Origin: Neobacillus jeddahensis
GTDB taxonomy: Bacteria > Bacillota > Bacilli > Bacillales > Cytobacillaceae
Assembly: GCF_000612625.1 (NCBI RefSeq)
Contig: NZ_CCAS010000035.1
Location: forward strand, 1 to 49,101
Direction: 5' to 3'
Length of the DNA: 49,101 bases
The translations under genes were made by a program, and so were the position numbers. The notes below the pieces were generated by a model. That model was not told the origin of the DNA. It made no database searches and saw nothing but the letters and a program-made list of their open reading frames with translations. Positions within the stretch are counted from its first letter, which is position 1. Every line of letters begins with the position of its first letter. This document shows, piece by piece, positions 8,302 to 17,092 of this stretch.

Positions 8302-9465
8302 ATGAGGAAAATGATGATCCTAGCTTATATTCTGCTAATTCTTTCGGGTTGTTCCCATATAAAAGAAATACAATTCCAATCCTATGCGGTGGGATTGGGG
8401 ATGGATTATAAAGATGATGAATATCATGTGGTGTTACAGTTCCTAGACTTTTCAAATGTAGCTAAAACAGAGCAAGGTAAAAGTGCTGATCCAAGTCCAG
8501 TCTGGTTAGCAACTGGAAAAGGAAAAACGATTGAAGAGGCATTTACAAAAATTTATCAAGGTATCCAAATCCCGATTAACTTTGATCAGTTAAGTATCTT
8601 TATTTTTGGAAAGTCTTTATTAGAAAATAGGTTATCGAAAACCTTACAGGCCTTAGATACTAATTTCAATGTGCGTTTAACGGGTTCAACATATGGAACG
8701 GAGGAATCGATAGAGGAAATTTTTACAACAAAGCTTCCTTTTTATTATGCTTTTTCGAATGCAAGGGTTATGCAGCCTGAACAAATGCAGCAACAGGATT
8801 CCGCTGTTCCGGCCATATCCCTGCAGGAATTGCTCTACCAATTCAATGAGAAAACAAAAACCATCCTATTGCCAAATATATCGATTGAGGATGCAATAAT
8901 AAAAAGGGATTTAAAAAGTTTACCCGTCAGCACGATTAAGGGTGCTTTTATTATGAAGGGTGAAAAAATGAAAGGTCTTTTAAATGAAAAGGACCTTAAT
9001 GGGTTTGTTAGAATGAACAACAAGGCTGTAAGATCGCCTGTTACACTAAGTGAAGACCAAGTTGGGGAAAAAGAGTTCGTTCAAGTAGAAGTATTAAAAC
9101 CAAAAGTAAAAAGAACCGTGAAGAAAGAAGGAAGCGATGTACAGATTGGTTTAGATTTAAGAGTGTCAGCTATTATTAGAGAATCAAGCCATGAGATTGA
9201 TTCCTCCCTAATCAAGAAAAAGATTAAAGAAGAAATAAGAAGTGAGGTGTATACAGCCTATCTGAAAAGCCGAGAATTGGGCGGGGATATTTATCAATTC
9301 GAAGATTATCTGTATCGGTTTATGCATGATGACTGGAGGGAATTTCAAAGCAATGGCAATTTCCCAGTTTTAAAAAAGAAAGACATTCAAGTAAAAATAG
9401 ATCCGCTAAAAAGCATAAATAAAGTTAATTCCACTATTACCCCCCTTTTTAATAAAGTAGATTGA
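8302..9465 (+). CDS. Spore germination lipoprotein, Ger(x)C family
   Basis: The 387-residue protein has a lipoprotein signal peptide with the lipobox LSGC (Cys at residue 17). The body shows GerC features: the domain after the lipobox with GLGMDYKDDEYHV, and a C-terminal half containing VSAIIRESSHEID and a charged helix before FQSNGNFP. It is the third subunit of the gerB-gerA-gerC operon and should be anchored on the outer face of the inner spore membrane. Its ATG immediately follows the gerA stop, which suggests translational coupling. The germinant specificity cannot be read from the sequence. Confidence 0.92.
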   Translation: MRKMMILAYILLILSGCSHIKEIQFQSYAVGLGMDYKDDEYHVVLQFLDFSNVAKTEQGKSADPSPVWLATGKGKTIEEAFTKIYQGIQIPINFDQLSIFIFGKSLLENRLSKTLQALDTNFNVRLTGSTYGTEESIEEIFTTKLPFYYAFSNARVMQPEQMQQQDSAVPAISLQELLYQFNEKTKTILLPNISIEDAIIKRDLKSLPVSTIKGAFIMKGEKMKGLLNEKDLNGFVRMNNKAVRSPVTLSEDQVGEKEFVQVEVLKPKVKRTVKKEGSDVQIGLDLRVSAIIRESSHEIDSSLIKKKIKEEIRSEVYTAYLKSRELGGDIYQFEDYLYRFMHDDWREFQSNGNFPVLKKKDIQVKIDPLKSINKVNSTITPLFNKVD

Positions 9466-9532
9466 TATTATGATTAAAAATAGGAATATTTTTGACGGCA
9501 ATGTGTGACTTCAATTATGTAAGGTGAGTGCT

Positions 9533-10543
9533 ATGAAAAAAGTTGGGTTAGTCATGAGAAAAATACAATTCGCTGAAGCACATGGACCGCGAATTTATGC
9601 GGATCGATTAAAAAATTTGTGTAGCGAGTTTGGCGTAGATATTGTTTTTATATCCCCGGAACGACATGTGAGTGGCTATGATCATCTTCCAGGTTTTGAA
9701 CATGAAAAGGGTGATCTCGTCAATTATGATATTATTTTGGACAAAATTAATTCCGAAAGAATAGATCATGTGATTTATACTGTTTCCGGATTTACTTATT
9801 TAAAGATGTTCATAAAAAACAGTGTGTTATTCCCGCATAGTTTTCCAGATCCTGCCCTGACAGGCTATGAAATGATGAAGCCCTTTTATCAAATGGTCGA
9901 CAAAGCTATTGTCCAAACGCCCTTTCTAAAACGTGAACTCCACACGAAATTTGGGGTGGACGATGTGACAGTTATTCCAATTGGGTTTGATGAAAGATTA
10001 GCCGAGAAGTATTTTGACCCTTCGCAAATCGTGGATAACCGCGTTCTTTGGATTGGAAGAGACGAAGAGAATCGGCAGCCTGAACTTGTCATCGATTATG
10101 CCCGTCAAAACCCCGACAAAGAAGTGTATATGGTATTTGGCGGTGAGCGCTATCGCGAAAGTGTGAAGAAATACAATATCCCCGGTAATGTGAAAATAAA
10201 ATTTGCCCTTTCGCAAGCTGAAATATTTTCTCTTATGAACACTGCAAAAGTATATTGGAATAGTTCTAAATTTGATACGTTTGCGATGCCGTTAACGGAG
10301 GCACTGGCGATGGGGAAAATTATTATCAAGCCTGCGCATCCATGTTATGACCATATCAATTCTCGATATGCTTTTTCAGGTAATCAAGAAAACTGGTTTG
10401 AGCTTGTCAATATGGCGCTTGCCACACCTAACAAGTTTTCAATAGAAAATCGAATGGCTGCCTTCGAAAGATTCTCCAGTACTGTAATGAAGCAAGGGTA
10501 TAAAGACTTTTTTGATAAGTGGTTAACGGGTCCTCTTGAATAA
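9533..10543 (+). CDS. Glycosyltransferase (GT4-like), probably acting on the spore surface or cell envelope
   Basis: A protein of about 337 residues. I start at ATG 9533 because AAGGTGAG precedes it; an in-frame GTG at 9524 lies within that ribosome binding site. The C-terminal half resembles GT-B glycosyltransferases: VDNRVLWIGRDEENRQPELV, VYMVFGGERYRESV, and a nucleotide-sugar-binding segment FDTFAMPLTEALAMGKIIIK with the acidic residue expected in family 4 enzymes. There is no signal peptide or membrane segment, so the enzyme is cytoplasmic (mother cell, if used in sporulation). It follows the germination operon by 67 bp and may have its own promoter. Donor and acceptor are unknown. Confidence 0.72.
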   Translation: MKKVGLVMRKIQFAEAHGPRIYADRLKNLCSEFGVDIVFISPERHVSGYDHLPGFEHEKGDLVNYDIILDKINSERIDHVIYTVSGFTYLKMFIKNSVLFPHSFPDPALTGYEMMKPFYQMVDKAIVQTPFLKRELHTKFGVDDVTVIPIGFDERLAEKYFDPSQIVDNRVLWIGRDEENRQPELVIDYARQNPDKEVYMVFGGERYRESVKKYNIPGNVKIKFALSQAEIFSLMNTAKVYWNSSKFDTFAMPLTEALAMGKIIIKPAHPCYDHINSRYAFSGNQENWFELVNMALATPNKFSIENRMAAFERFSSTVMKQGYKDFFDKWLTGPLE

Positions 10544-10897
10544 AGTAAACCAGCATAAAGTCTTGTTGAAGCGGCGGGTATTGAAATTACTCAATTGAAT
10601 TTCAAATAAGTTGTTCCTTAGGAAGGAGACCGTGCTAATAGATGGTCTCTTTCTCAATTTATTTAATGATCTTGTGTACAGTGCCCCATTCAGCTAAACC
10701 ACATGATTTCGGTCAATGAATCGCTCCCACCCCTTCGTTCTAAAACGCCCCCACTCCACCTATCGATAGAGAGCCCTTTGTGCAAAATCAACCTTTGGAT
10801 AGTCGATGAAAAGAAAGAATGCGGTTAAGATAAGATTATCCGCATAACATATACAATTAAAAGCACATTAGCTTTATAAAATAGGGGGAAATACCAT
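10544..10897. other. Intergenic region of about 350 bp
   Basis: It contains an 8-bp hairpin (TTGAAATT 10581-10588 with AATTTCAA 10598-10605) and a weak terminator at 10625-10652. A richer stretch at 10680-10800 may be decayed coding sequence but is too degraded to name. An AT-rich segment leads to the next gene. Confidence 0.4.
10625..10652 (+). terminator. Weak terminator after the glycosyltransferase gene
   Basis: A GGAGACC arm pairs with GGTCTC across about 12 nt, followed by TTTCTC. The stem is short and the U-tract interrupted. Confidence 0.45.
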
Positions 10898-11449
10898 ATG
10901 AATCAACATTTAATCACAATCATTTTAATCGGTGCACTGATTGTATTTAGTATCTATCGACGTATCAGTCGCATGATTGGCTGGCAGCCGTTAAAGCGAG
11001 GCAGGATTCAGTTTAAGCTGGTGTTATTTTTCATCATTGGGCTTATGCTGTTAACGGTGAGTCTATCCCATCCGATCAGTCTGGTGTCAGATATTGTTGG
11101 AATTATTTTGGGGAGCATTCTCGCCTATTATGGGGCAGGCTTAACCACCTTTGAACAGCGAAATGGCAAAATCCATTACCGCCCGAACATGTGGATTGGC
11201 GGCATTGTGACCGTCTTGTTCCTTGTTCGTTTTACCTATCGTATTTATGGAATGTTTACAACGGGAATATTTACTGGGACTCAGCAGGGGCAAGCTAATA
11301 GTTGGCAATCGCTTAGTACGAGCGTGGGCAGTTCCTGGACCGCTGGGTTAATGCTCATCATGTTTGCTTATTATATTTGTTACTATATGATCTTGTTGAA
11401 GAAGCAAAAACAATTGTCACATCCAGAAAACAATAACACAGTGCTATAA
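10898..11449 (+). CDS. Small polytopic membrane protein, tentatively CcdC/DUF1453-like
   Basis: A 183-residue protein of about five hydrophobic helices with a short basic loop after helix 1 (IYRRISRMIGWQPLKRGR) and a conserved-looking FEQRNGKIHYRPNMWIGG loop. The overall form (short membrane protein with a helix-loop-helix around RNGKIHYRPN) recalls CcdC/DUF1453-type proteins, but I am not certain. Its function is unknown. It has a GGGGG ribosome binding site and lies 18 bp before a histidine kinase gene, so it is likely co-transcribed with the two-component pair. It may be a sensor accessory or a member of their regulon. Confidence 0.6.
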   Translation: MNQHLITIILIGALIVFSIYRRISRMIGWQPLKRGRIQFKLVLFFIIGLMLLTVSLSHPISLVSDIVGIILGSILAYYGAGLTTFEQRNGKIHYRPNMWIGGIVTVLFLVRFTYRIYGMFTTGIFTGTQQGQANSWQSLSTSVGSSWTAGLMLIMFAYYICYYMILLKKQKQLSHPENNNTVL

Positions 11450-11467
11450 ATCTAGGAGTGAATGAGG

Positions 11468-12646
11468 ATGGTATGGGGAGTAATACAACAAAATCGAAGA
11501 AAACTAATCAGTGTCGCAGTCATCTTTTTTCTCATGTGGCTTAATCGCTTGTTTATCGGCCCGTTTCCCAAAATGGGCCTGAACATTTTGATTGGATTAA
11601 CCTATTCAGCCATCCTATTCCTTCCGAGATCATGGTGGACAAAAACAAAAGTACTCATAACGATATTGATACTAATGGTGGAATCGGCCGCAGGGGTGTA
11701 CTGGTTTCATGAACTAATGCTGATTTACCTGCTGGCTATCATTATTTTCTCGGCTTCCATTCAATTATCATTGTCGAAATCGCCCAATCCTGCCATGGTG
11801 GCCATGTTTATAACTGCGATGTTTTATCGGCAATTTGGCAATGGGACTCTATTTAGTATCCTCTCTTTCATCTGCTTATCGATTGTTCTCTATTTTATGA
11901 TTCGAATTAGAGTCCAGAGAAACGAAATGATCCAAGTGAATCAACAGCAATTGGTTGAGCTGCAGGAAGCTTACGAACAATTACAGGAAGCCTCGAGCAC
12001 CGCGATGGAATTTGCCGTAATGGAGGAAAGAACGCGAATTGCCAGAGACATACATGATGCGGTCGGACATAGCTTAACCTCATTAATTGTGCAAATGCAG
12101 GCGTTAAAATATATGATAAAAAAAGACCCAGAGGAGGCAGGCAAGTCTCTTGACGGCATGCTGGTGGTGGCCAGACAAGGACTGCAGGATATCCGTACCT
12201 CCGTTCATTCGTTAGCAGACCATCAAGCGGGTTCCGGGATGACGCCATTGAAGGCGTTGCTGACAAGGATGGAGGCGTCTGCTGCCATTCAATACGAGTT
12301 TCATGCTGATGTCATGAATGAGGAGCTAGATAAGACTATCAATGGCCTCCTGTTCAGGGTGCTTCAAGAAGCGATTACCAATGTAATTCGCCATTCTCAA
12401 GCCACAAAGGTAGGGGTTCGTTTACAAAAAGAATCTGGAAAAATCGTCATGCGTATTCGGGATAATGGGCGATTGGACACAAAGCAAGTAGTCAGAGAAG
12501 GCTTCGGACTAAAAGTAATGAAGGCAAGAATAGAGGAGCATGGCGGACAACTTAACTATGCCATTTTAGACCCAAACGGCTTTGAAATTACTGCGGAAAT
12601 CCCAATTGATTATAACAATCAAAATCTGGAATTAAATGAGGGATAA
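11468..12646 (+). CDS. Sensor histidine kinase, HisKA_3 (NarL/LiaS/DesK-type)
   Basis: About five to six N-terminal transmembrane helices (residues 1-145) carry no large extracellular domain. A coiled linker (QQQLVELQEAYEQLQEA) leads to a HisKA_3 dimerisation domain with the phospho-acceptor His in ERTRIARDIHDAVGHSLTSL (about residue 195). An HATPase domain follows, with LLFRVLQEAITNVIRHSQA and a DNG ATP-lid motif. The ATG at 11468 is preferred because AGGAG lies 9 nt upstream; the ATG at 11462 is only 3 nt from it. The partner response regulator follows after 2 bp. This intramembrane-sensing layout is often used for cell-envelope stress or lipid state; the actual signal is unknown. Confidence 0.9.
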   Translation: MVWGVIQQNRRKLISVAVIFFLMWLNRLFIGPFPKMGLNILIGLTYSAILFLPRSWWTKTKVLITILILMVESAAGVYWFHELMLIYLLAIIIFSASIQLSLSKSPNPAMVAMFITAMFYRQFGNGTLFSILSFICLSIVLYFMIRIRVQRNEMIQVNQQQLVELQEAYEQLQEASSTAMEFAVMEERTRIARDIHDAVGHSLTSLIVQMQALKYMIKKDPEEAGKSLDGMLVVARQGLQDIRTSVHSLADHQAGSGMTPLKALLTRMEASAAIQYEFHADVMNEELDKTINGLLFRVLQEAITNVIRHSQATKVGVRLQKESGKIVMRIRDNGRLDTKQVVREGFGLKVMKARIEEHGGQLNYAILDPNGFEITAEIPIDYNNQNLELNEG

Positions 12647-12648
12647 CG

Positions 12649-13323
12649 GTGTTAAAGGAAGAGAAAATCAAAGTAGTCCTCGTCGATGATCAGACGATGA
12701 TTCGCCAGGGCTTTGGATATGTCATTGGCCTTCAACAGGATATGATTCTGAAGGGAGAAGCATCGAATGGAAAAGAAGCGGTGCAAATGGCCAGTGAAAC
12801 CCGTCCGGATGTCATCCTGATGGATGTGCAAATGCCAGTCATGTCTGGAATTGAAGCAACGAGAGAAATTATGAACGTATTACCGAAAACAAAAATTGTA
12901 ATCTTAACTACCTTTGACGATCAAGAATATATTTATCAAGGGATTCGAGCAGGTGCGGTCGGTTATTTGCTGAAGGATGCGGACGTCGAGGATATGCTAG
13001 AGACCATTCGAGCTGCCCACCGCGGCGAAGCCATTTATAAAACCAGTTTAGCGGCCCATGTCTTGTCAAAGGTTGCGGCTACCTCCTTTGAACAAGTGGA
13101 AAATGAAGCTGCCAAACTGAGTTTAGCAGAGCCTTTAACCGAGCGGGAGCAGGAAATTCTCCAAGAAATGGCCTATGGACTTCGGAATGAAGAGATTGCC
13201 CAAAAGTTGGTGATCTCAGAGGGGACGGTTAAGTCGCATGTCCATCGGGTTCTCCAAAAGCTTGGCTGTGCTGATCGCACACATGCAGTCGTCACCGCCC
13301 TTCGCAATCGGATGGTGAGATAA
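12649..13323 (+). CDS. LuxR/NarL-family response regulator
   Basis: A 224-residue regulator starting at GTG with GAGGG upstream. The receiver domain (about 6-125) has the acidic pair in VVLVDDQTMIRQGF, the phospho-acceptor Asp in DVILMDVQMPVMSG, and a conserved Lys in YLLKDADVEDM. The C-terminal GerE-type helix-turn-helix reads LTEREQEILQEMAYGLRNEE, then a recognition helix with EGTVKSHVHRVLQKLG. It should be phosphorylated by the kinase encoded 2 bp upstream and act as a DNA-binding dimer. Targets are not evident; the small membrane-protein gene starting the cluster is a plausible one. The operon ends at a bidirectional terminator. Confidence 0.93.
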   Translation: MLKEEKIKVVLVDDQTMIRQGFGYVIGLQQDMILKGEASNGKEAVQMASETRPDVILMDVQMPVMSGIEATREIMNVLPKTKIVILTTFDDQEYIYQGIRAGAVGYLLKDADVEDMLETIRAAHRGEAIYKTSLAAHVLSKVAATSFEQVENEAAKLSLAEPLTEREQEILQEMAYGLRNEEIAQKLVISEGTVKSHVHRVLQKLGCADRTHAVVTALRNRMVR

Positions 13324-13337
13324 TTTTCCCTCCACAC

Positions 13338-13370
13338 AAAAAATCCCCTCTAAGCTAGAGGGGATCACTT
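13338..13370. terminator. Bidirectional terminator between convergent operons
   Basis: A 10-bp perfect stem (ATCCCCTCTA 13343-13352 with TAGAGGGGAT 13356-13365) has a 3-nt loop. A-rich sequence on its left gives a U-tract on the minus strand, and CACTTTT lies on its right. The right arm touches the stop codon of the epimerase gene. Confidence 0.85.
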
Positions 13371-14372
13371 TTGATAATATTGTTTATACCAATCCACGAA
13401 TTGGCGTAGCCCCACTTCTAAGGAAGTGATGGGAAGGAAGCCGATCTCCTTCTGTAAATCCGTCATATCAGCATAGGTCATTTGCACATCCCCTGGCTGC
13501 ATGGGAGAAAATTCCACAATTGCTTTTTGTCCTAGTAGTTTCTCTAATAACTGAATAAAATCCAGTAATCGCACAGGGCTTTTGTTACCGATATTGTACA
13601 CCTTGTAAGGAGCATAGCTTGAACTTGGATTACGATTTTCTTGATCCCAGTGGGAGTCATACTGGGGTGGATGATCAACGAGTTTGACGATTCCTTCGAC
13701 AATATCATCGATGTAGGTAAAATCTCTGCTCATATCGCCGTGATTAAATACTTTTATGGGATTCCCATCGATTATATTCTTCGTGAAGGAGAAATACGCC
13801 ATATCCGGTCTCCCCCACGGGCCATACACGGTAAAGAAGCGGAGACCCGTCGTTGGCAGCTGATATAAATGGCTATACGTATGAGCCATTAATTCATTCG
13901 CCTTTTTTGTCGCAGCATATAAACTGACTGGGTGATCGACAGAGTCCTTGGTAGAGAAAGGGATTTTCGAATTGGCTCCATAGACTGAACTCGAGGAGGC
14001 ATAAATCAAGTGCTTAACTTGATAGTGCCGACACGCCTCCAAAATATTGACAAACCCCGAGAGGTTGGAATGCACATAGGAATGGGGATTGGTCAAACTA
14101 TAGCGGACTCCTGCCTGTGCAGCTAAATTGATCACGATCGAAATGGAGCGTTCTTCAAAAAGTGTCTTTATAGCTTTTTCATTCGCTATATCAAGTTTGT
14201 GGAATTCAAAATTAGCACTTTGTTCGAGAATCTTCAACCTTTCTTCCTTTAAGTGAACGTCATAGTAGTCATTCAGATTATCTACACCAATCACATGGTG
14301 ATCGTGAGCTAACAAACGCTTAGACAGATGAAAGCCGATAAACCCTGCCGCTCCTGTCACTAAAATGTTCAT
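13365..14372 (-). CDS. NAD-dependent epimerase, UDP-glucuronate 4-epimerase type
   Basis: A 335-residue extended short-chain dehydrogenase/reductase. It begins with the Rossmann motif GAAGFIGFHLSKRLL, and the following VDNLNDYYDVHLKEERLKIL is characteristic of UDP-glucuronate epimerases (CapI/GAE group). The catalytic Ser/Tyr/Lys triad is in YASSSSVYG and YAATKKANE. The reaction would interconvert UDP-glucuronate and UDP-galacturonate for polysaccharide synthesis. Its start overlaps the stop of the kinase-like gene by 4 nt (ATGA), and it is the last gene of a GT-kinase-epimerase operon. B. subtilis has a related sugar-enzyme group (ytcABC) beside the coat genes cotSA-cotS-cotI, so a role in spore-surface glycans is a reasonable inference. 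Confidence 0.87.
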   Translation of the reverse strand: MNILVTGAAGFIGFHLSKRLLAHDHHVIGVDNLNDYYDVHLKEERLKILEQSANFEFHKLDIANEKAIKTLFEERSISIVINLAAQAGVRYSLTNPHSYVHSNLSGFVNILEACRHYQVKHLIYASSSSVYGANSKIPFSTKDSVDHPVSLYAATKKANELMAHTYSHLYQLPTTGLRFFTVYGPWGRPDMAYFSFTKNIIDGNPIKVFNHGDMSRDFTYIDDIVEGIVKLVDHPPQYDSHWDQENRNPSSSYAPYKVYNIGNKSPVRLLDFIQLLEKLLGQKAIVEFSPMQPGDVQMTYADMTDLQKEIGFLPITSLEVGLRQFVDWYKQYYQK

Positions 14373-15847
14373 CTTCGTCGATCCGATTTCTTGCTACGCC
14401 CATGGCTGCTTTTATGATTGCGGTCGTCCTTATGGGAGTGGCTGCTTTTATGATCGCGGTCGTCCTTATGGGAGTGGCTGCTTTTATGATCGCGGTCTTC
14501 CTTATGGGAGCGGCTGCTTTTATGATCGCGGTCTTCCTTACCAGCGTGATGTCTCTTTTTATCACGCTCATCCTTGTGGTCATGCGCTCGTTTTCGGTCA
14601 TGCCCCTTTTTACGAGAATGCTCCGTCCTCCGTTTCCGTTCCTTATCACTTGTTTGTTGCGAACCAGATGTTTCAGCTGTCTGAACTGTAATAAGCGGAA
14701 TAGGTGTTTTTGTCCATTCTGCGTGCGTCTCAGGATCCATCCCCTTCACTTGCTCTAGGAACGTATCCAAGAACCCTCTTTCATAAAGGTTCTGAAATAA
14801 CTCTAGCGGTCTTTCTTGGACCCGGGAGAACGAATAGACATGATCGACCATTTTAAAGCCATTATTGGTAATAATAATATGCCGTAATGGGGCATCAATT
14901 TGCTTAAACCCGGACTTTTTCATGGTGGTTAAGATATCGAGTAATCGTCGTGTGATATCCTCCGATAATGTGGCCTGCTTTTTTAGAAACGTATTCAAAT
15001 CAGGCCCGAGTAGATATTCCATTAAGACATAATTCTCACCGGTTTCATAAACCTTGGGAATAAAGGATAAGTCTTGACTAGAGAGAAGTACCTCTTTTTC
15101 TTGTTTGGCGTGTTCTGGTTTTCCGTAAATTTTCACACATTGATCCTCAGCTACGCGGTAGACCGCCCCCTGATGGCCCTTCCCAATCAACGGTTGGGTA
15201 ACGGCACTCTCGACCTTTACCCCTTGGCCGGATCCACCCGATGTGACGGGGATATTTCTATAGTCCAAACTGTTTTCAGCAAAATATTTCTCCCATACAT
15301 CAAACGTCTCTGGCTCCAGCGTTTTCACTCTAGCTAAGAAGGAATCTTTTAATAAAATAATCTTTAAGTCCCGCAAGAGTTTTAGCGGAACGGGATGGAT
15401 TCGCTTAAAGGCATTTACGTGGTCAATCACTTTAAGCTCTTCATTTTCTAATACAAAAATATGGCGCAGCGGGGCATCAAGCATCGTGAACTTCGCCTGC
15501 TTTAATTCTCTTAAAATATCAAGGAGTTTTCTTGCAATCGATTCAGGAATATACGTGCAATTGCGGAGGTACTCCTTTAAGGTCGGGGCATTAAAGTATT
15601 CCATCACAATATAGTTTGTCCCGGTTTTAAACACTTTTGGAAAAAAGGACAAGTGTTTGCCCGCTCTTAAGGCTTCGGCTTCCATTTGCGCTTGAAGAGG
15701 GTCCGTGTAAATTTTGACACATTGCTCTTCAGAAAGTTTAAAGACGGCCCCTTGTGCCCCCATCCCAATCAATGGATAGTTTGTTGGGTTCACAATTTCT
15801 AGAGTTTTAGCTCCCTTGGTTACTTTGATTGAGTGAAAGTCCTTCAT
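14369..15847 (-). CDS. Duplicated kinase-like protein with His/Lys/Asp/Ser-rich repeat tail
   Basis: The 492 residues form two homologous kinase-like domains (about 25-195 and 212-385) and a charged tail (about 402-492). Each domain has a glycine loop (GMGAQGAVFKL; GKGHQGAVYRV), a Lys in CVKIY, a hinge (IVMEYF; VLMEYL), a catalytic-loop Asp in LDAPLRHI/IDAPLRHI, and a metal-site Asp in VIDHVN/MVDHVY. The usual HRD, loop Asn and DFG are altered to xLD or xID, His and DHV, so the domains are atypical, but key Lys and Asp residues remain. The domain recalls the B. subtilis YrzF type, from memory. The tail holds four near-identical 12-residue repeats (HKDDRDHKSSHS) and resembles CotG-like coat repeats. 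The gene overlaps both neighbours by 4 nt. A coat-associated kinase or scaffold is my inference. Confidence 0.75.
   Translation of the reverse strand: MKDFHSIKVTKGAKTLEIVNPTNYPLIGMGAQGAVFKLSEEQCVKIYTDPLQAQMEAEALRAGKHLSFFPKVFKTGTNYIVMEYFNAPTLKEYLRNCTYIPESIARKLLDILRELKQAKFTMLDAPLRHIFVLENEELKVIDHVNAFKRIHPVPLKLLRDLKIILLKDSFLARVKTLEPETFDVWEKYFAENSLDYRNIPVTSGGSGQGVKVESAVTQPLIGKGHQGAVYRVAEDQCVKIYGKPEHAKQEKEVLLSSQDLSFIPKVYETGENYVLMEYLLGPDLNTFLKKQATLSEDITRRLLDILTTMKKSGFKQIDAPLRHIIITNNGFKMVDHVYSFSRVQERPLELFQNLYERGFLDTFLEQVKGMDPETHAEWTKTPIPLITVQTAETSGSQQTSDKERKRRTEHSRKKGHDRKRAHDHKDERDKKRHHAGKEDRDHKSSRSHKEDRDHKSSHSHKDDRDHKSSHSHKDDRNHKSSHGRSKKSDRRR
14404..14547. repeat. Four tandem 36-bp repeats inside the kinase-like gene
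   Basis: Units lie at 14404-14439, 14440-14475, 14476-14511 and 14512-14547. They differ from each other at only a few positions, mostly in the last. They encode the 12-residue repeat of the protein tail. Such near-identity suggests recent expansion and probable length variation between strains. Confidence 0.95.
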
Positions 15848-16914
15848 ACTCCTCCCTCTCCCCTTAACAGTTCATCATAGTATGTGGCTTGAAGCTGGAG
15901 CTGTGTTGCAGCATTGAAGGAGAGCTCCACCTTTTGCCGAGCAGCGAGGGTGTAGGTTTCCCAAAGTTGCCGATTGGTTAACATATATTCAATCGCTGCA
16001 GATAGTTCGTCCACATTGTTTTCAGGTACTAAATAGCCCTCCTGGTTGTGGGTAATCAATTCAGGGATACCGGCATGAAAGGTTGAGACCACTGGGACAC
16101 CTGTTGCCATCGCTTCTTTTAGGGTGTTGGGAATTCCCTCCACATCTCCATTGGCCGCTTCAAGACTGGCAGCACAAAATAAATCAGCATTGATCATATG
16201 CTCCCGGACTTGTTCCTTAGGCAGATGCTGTAATAAGCGAAAGGAATCGCCTAATTCCAGCTGGGTGGCCAAGGAAGCCAGCTCGTCGTAGAGTTCTCCT
16301 CTTCCGATAATCGTTAACGTTGCCTGAGGGAATTTAGCACGGACCTTCTGAAAGGCCCGCATTAAAATATGGTGTCCCTTTTTTTCTACTAATCTACCGA
16401 CAGATAGGATATTTTGTGCACCTACAAGACTTGGCGGGCGGTACTGGTAGCGGCTTAGGTCGATTCCGCCATAGAGTACCCTGATTTTTTCCTCAGGGCA
16501 GCCCCAAGCACGGATACGATCAGCTAAATATTGACATACAGGGAAAAACTGTTCTCCTTGCTCAAAAAGCAACTTCATATTCTCCAAATATGCTACTGGC
16601 TGGTCGGCTAAGGTAGCATCGCGGCCTCGAATGCTTGTGACTAAAGGAAGCTTAGTAGCTTCCTTAAAAGGGAGTAATAAAATTCCTAATTGCCCATGGT
16701 GAGCATGTAAGAGTGAGATATTATGTTTGGGTGCGAAAGCCTTTGCTGAAAAAATTTCATTGAGGTAATAAACCTTTTCGTTTAGTAGCGACAGATCAAT
16801 CATATATTTTGGTTGGCGTACTAAATGAATGTAATCATAGCCTGGGACTTCGCGGATTTGGGGGATATATTGGGTGGGGTCAATGCGTAAATTTAAATGG
16901 CTGACTGTTGGCAA
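15844..16914 (-). CDS. GT4-family glycosyltransferase
   Basis: A 356-residue GT-B glycosyltransferase. The N-terminal half has DLSLLNEKVYYLNEIFSAKA and a HAHHGQLG segment. The C-terminal half has ILSVGRLVEKKGHHILMRAF, LTIIGRGELYDEL and the E-x7-E motif in VEGIPNTLKEAMATGVPVVS, typical of retaining family 4 enzymes. It would add a sugar from a nucleotide donor to a glycan or coat acceptor in the cytoplasm. I accept the unusual TTG start at 16912-16914 because AAGGAG lies 9 nt upstream and no ATG fits. It is the first gene of a three-gene operon with 4-nt overlaps. The 178 bp upstream must hold the promoter, but I could not pick a convincing one. Confidence 0.85.
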   Translation of the reverse strand: MPTVSHLNLRIDPTQYIPQIREVPGYDYIHLVRQPKYMIDLSLLNEKVYYLNEIFSAKAFAPKHNISLLHAHHGQLGILLLPFKEATKLPLVTSIRGRDATLADQPVAYLENMKLLFEQGEQFFPVCQYLADRIRAWGCPEEKIRVLYGGIDLSRYQYRPPSLVGAQNILSVGRLVEKKGHHILMRAFQKVRAKFPQATLTIIGRGELYDELASLATQLELGDSFRLLQHLPKEQVREHMINADLFCAASLEAANGDVEGIPNTLKEAMATGVPVVSTFHAGIPELITHNQEGYLVPENNVDELSAAIEYMLTNRQLWETYTLAARQKVELSFNAATQLQLQATYYDELLRGEGGV

Positions 16915-17092
16915 ATAATTCGTCTCCTTTCGACATTGGCACGGAATATTTTCCGTTTTAAGATAAGTTATTCAATACCGAAAGGAGAGGCTTGGACAGT
17001 TTGGAACAAAACAGTTAAATTTGCTGATGTTTTTTACATTGGAAAAAGGCAAGGTATTCTTTTGTGCAAAGTCGCTGGGATGCTTTTCCTCG

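Noticed and set aside
10680..10800. Possible decayed transposase fragment on the minus strand
   Set aside because: Only a short stretch with in-frame stops looks protein-like, and I cannot match it to a family with confidence.
14404..14547. Possible CRISPR array
   Set aside because: The 36-bp units are directly adjacent with no spacers and lie in frame within a coding sequence.
14365..14758. Plus-strand frames antisense to the kinase-like gene encoding repetitive peptides
   Set aside because: They are mirror frames of the 36-bp repeats. The minus-strand gene has clear domains and 4-nt overlaps with its neighbours.
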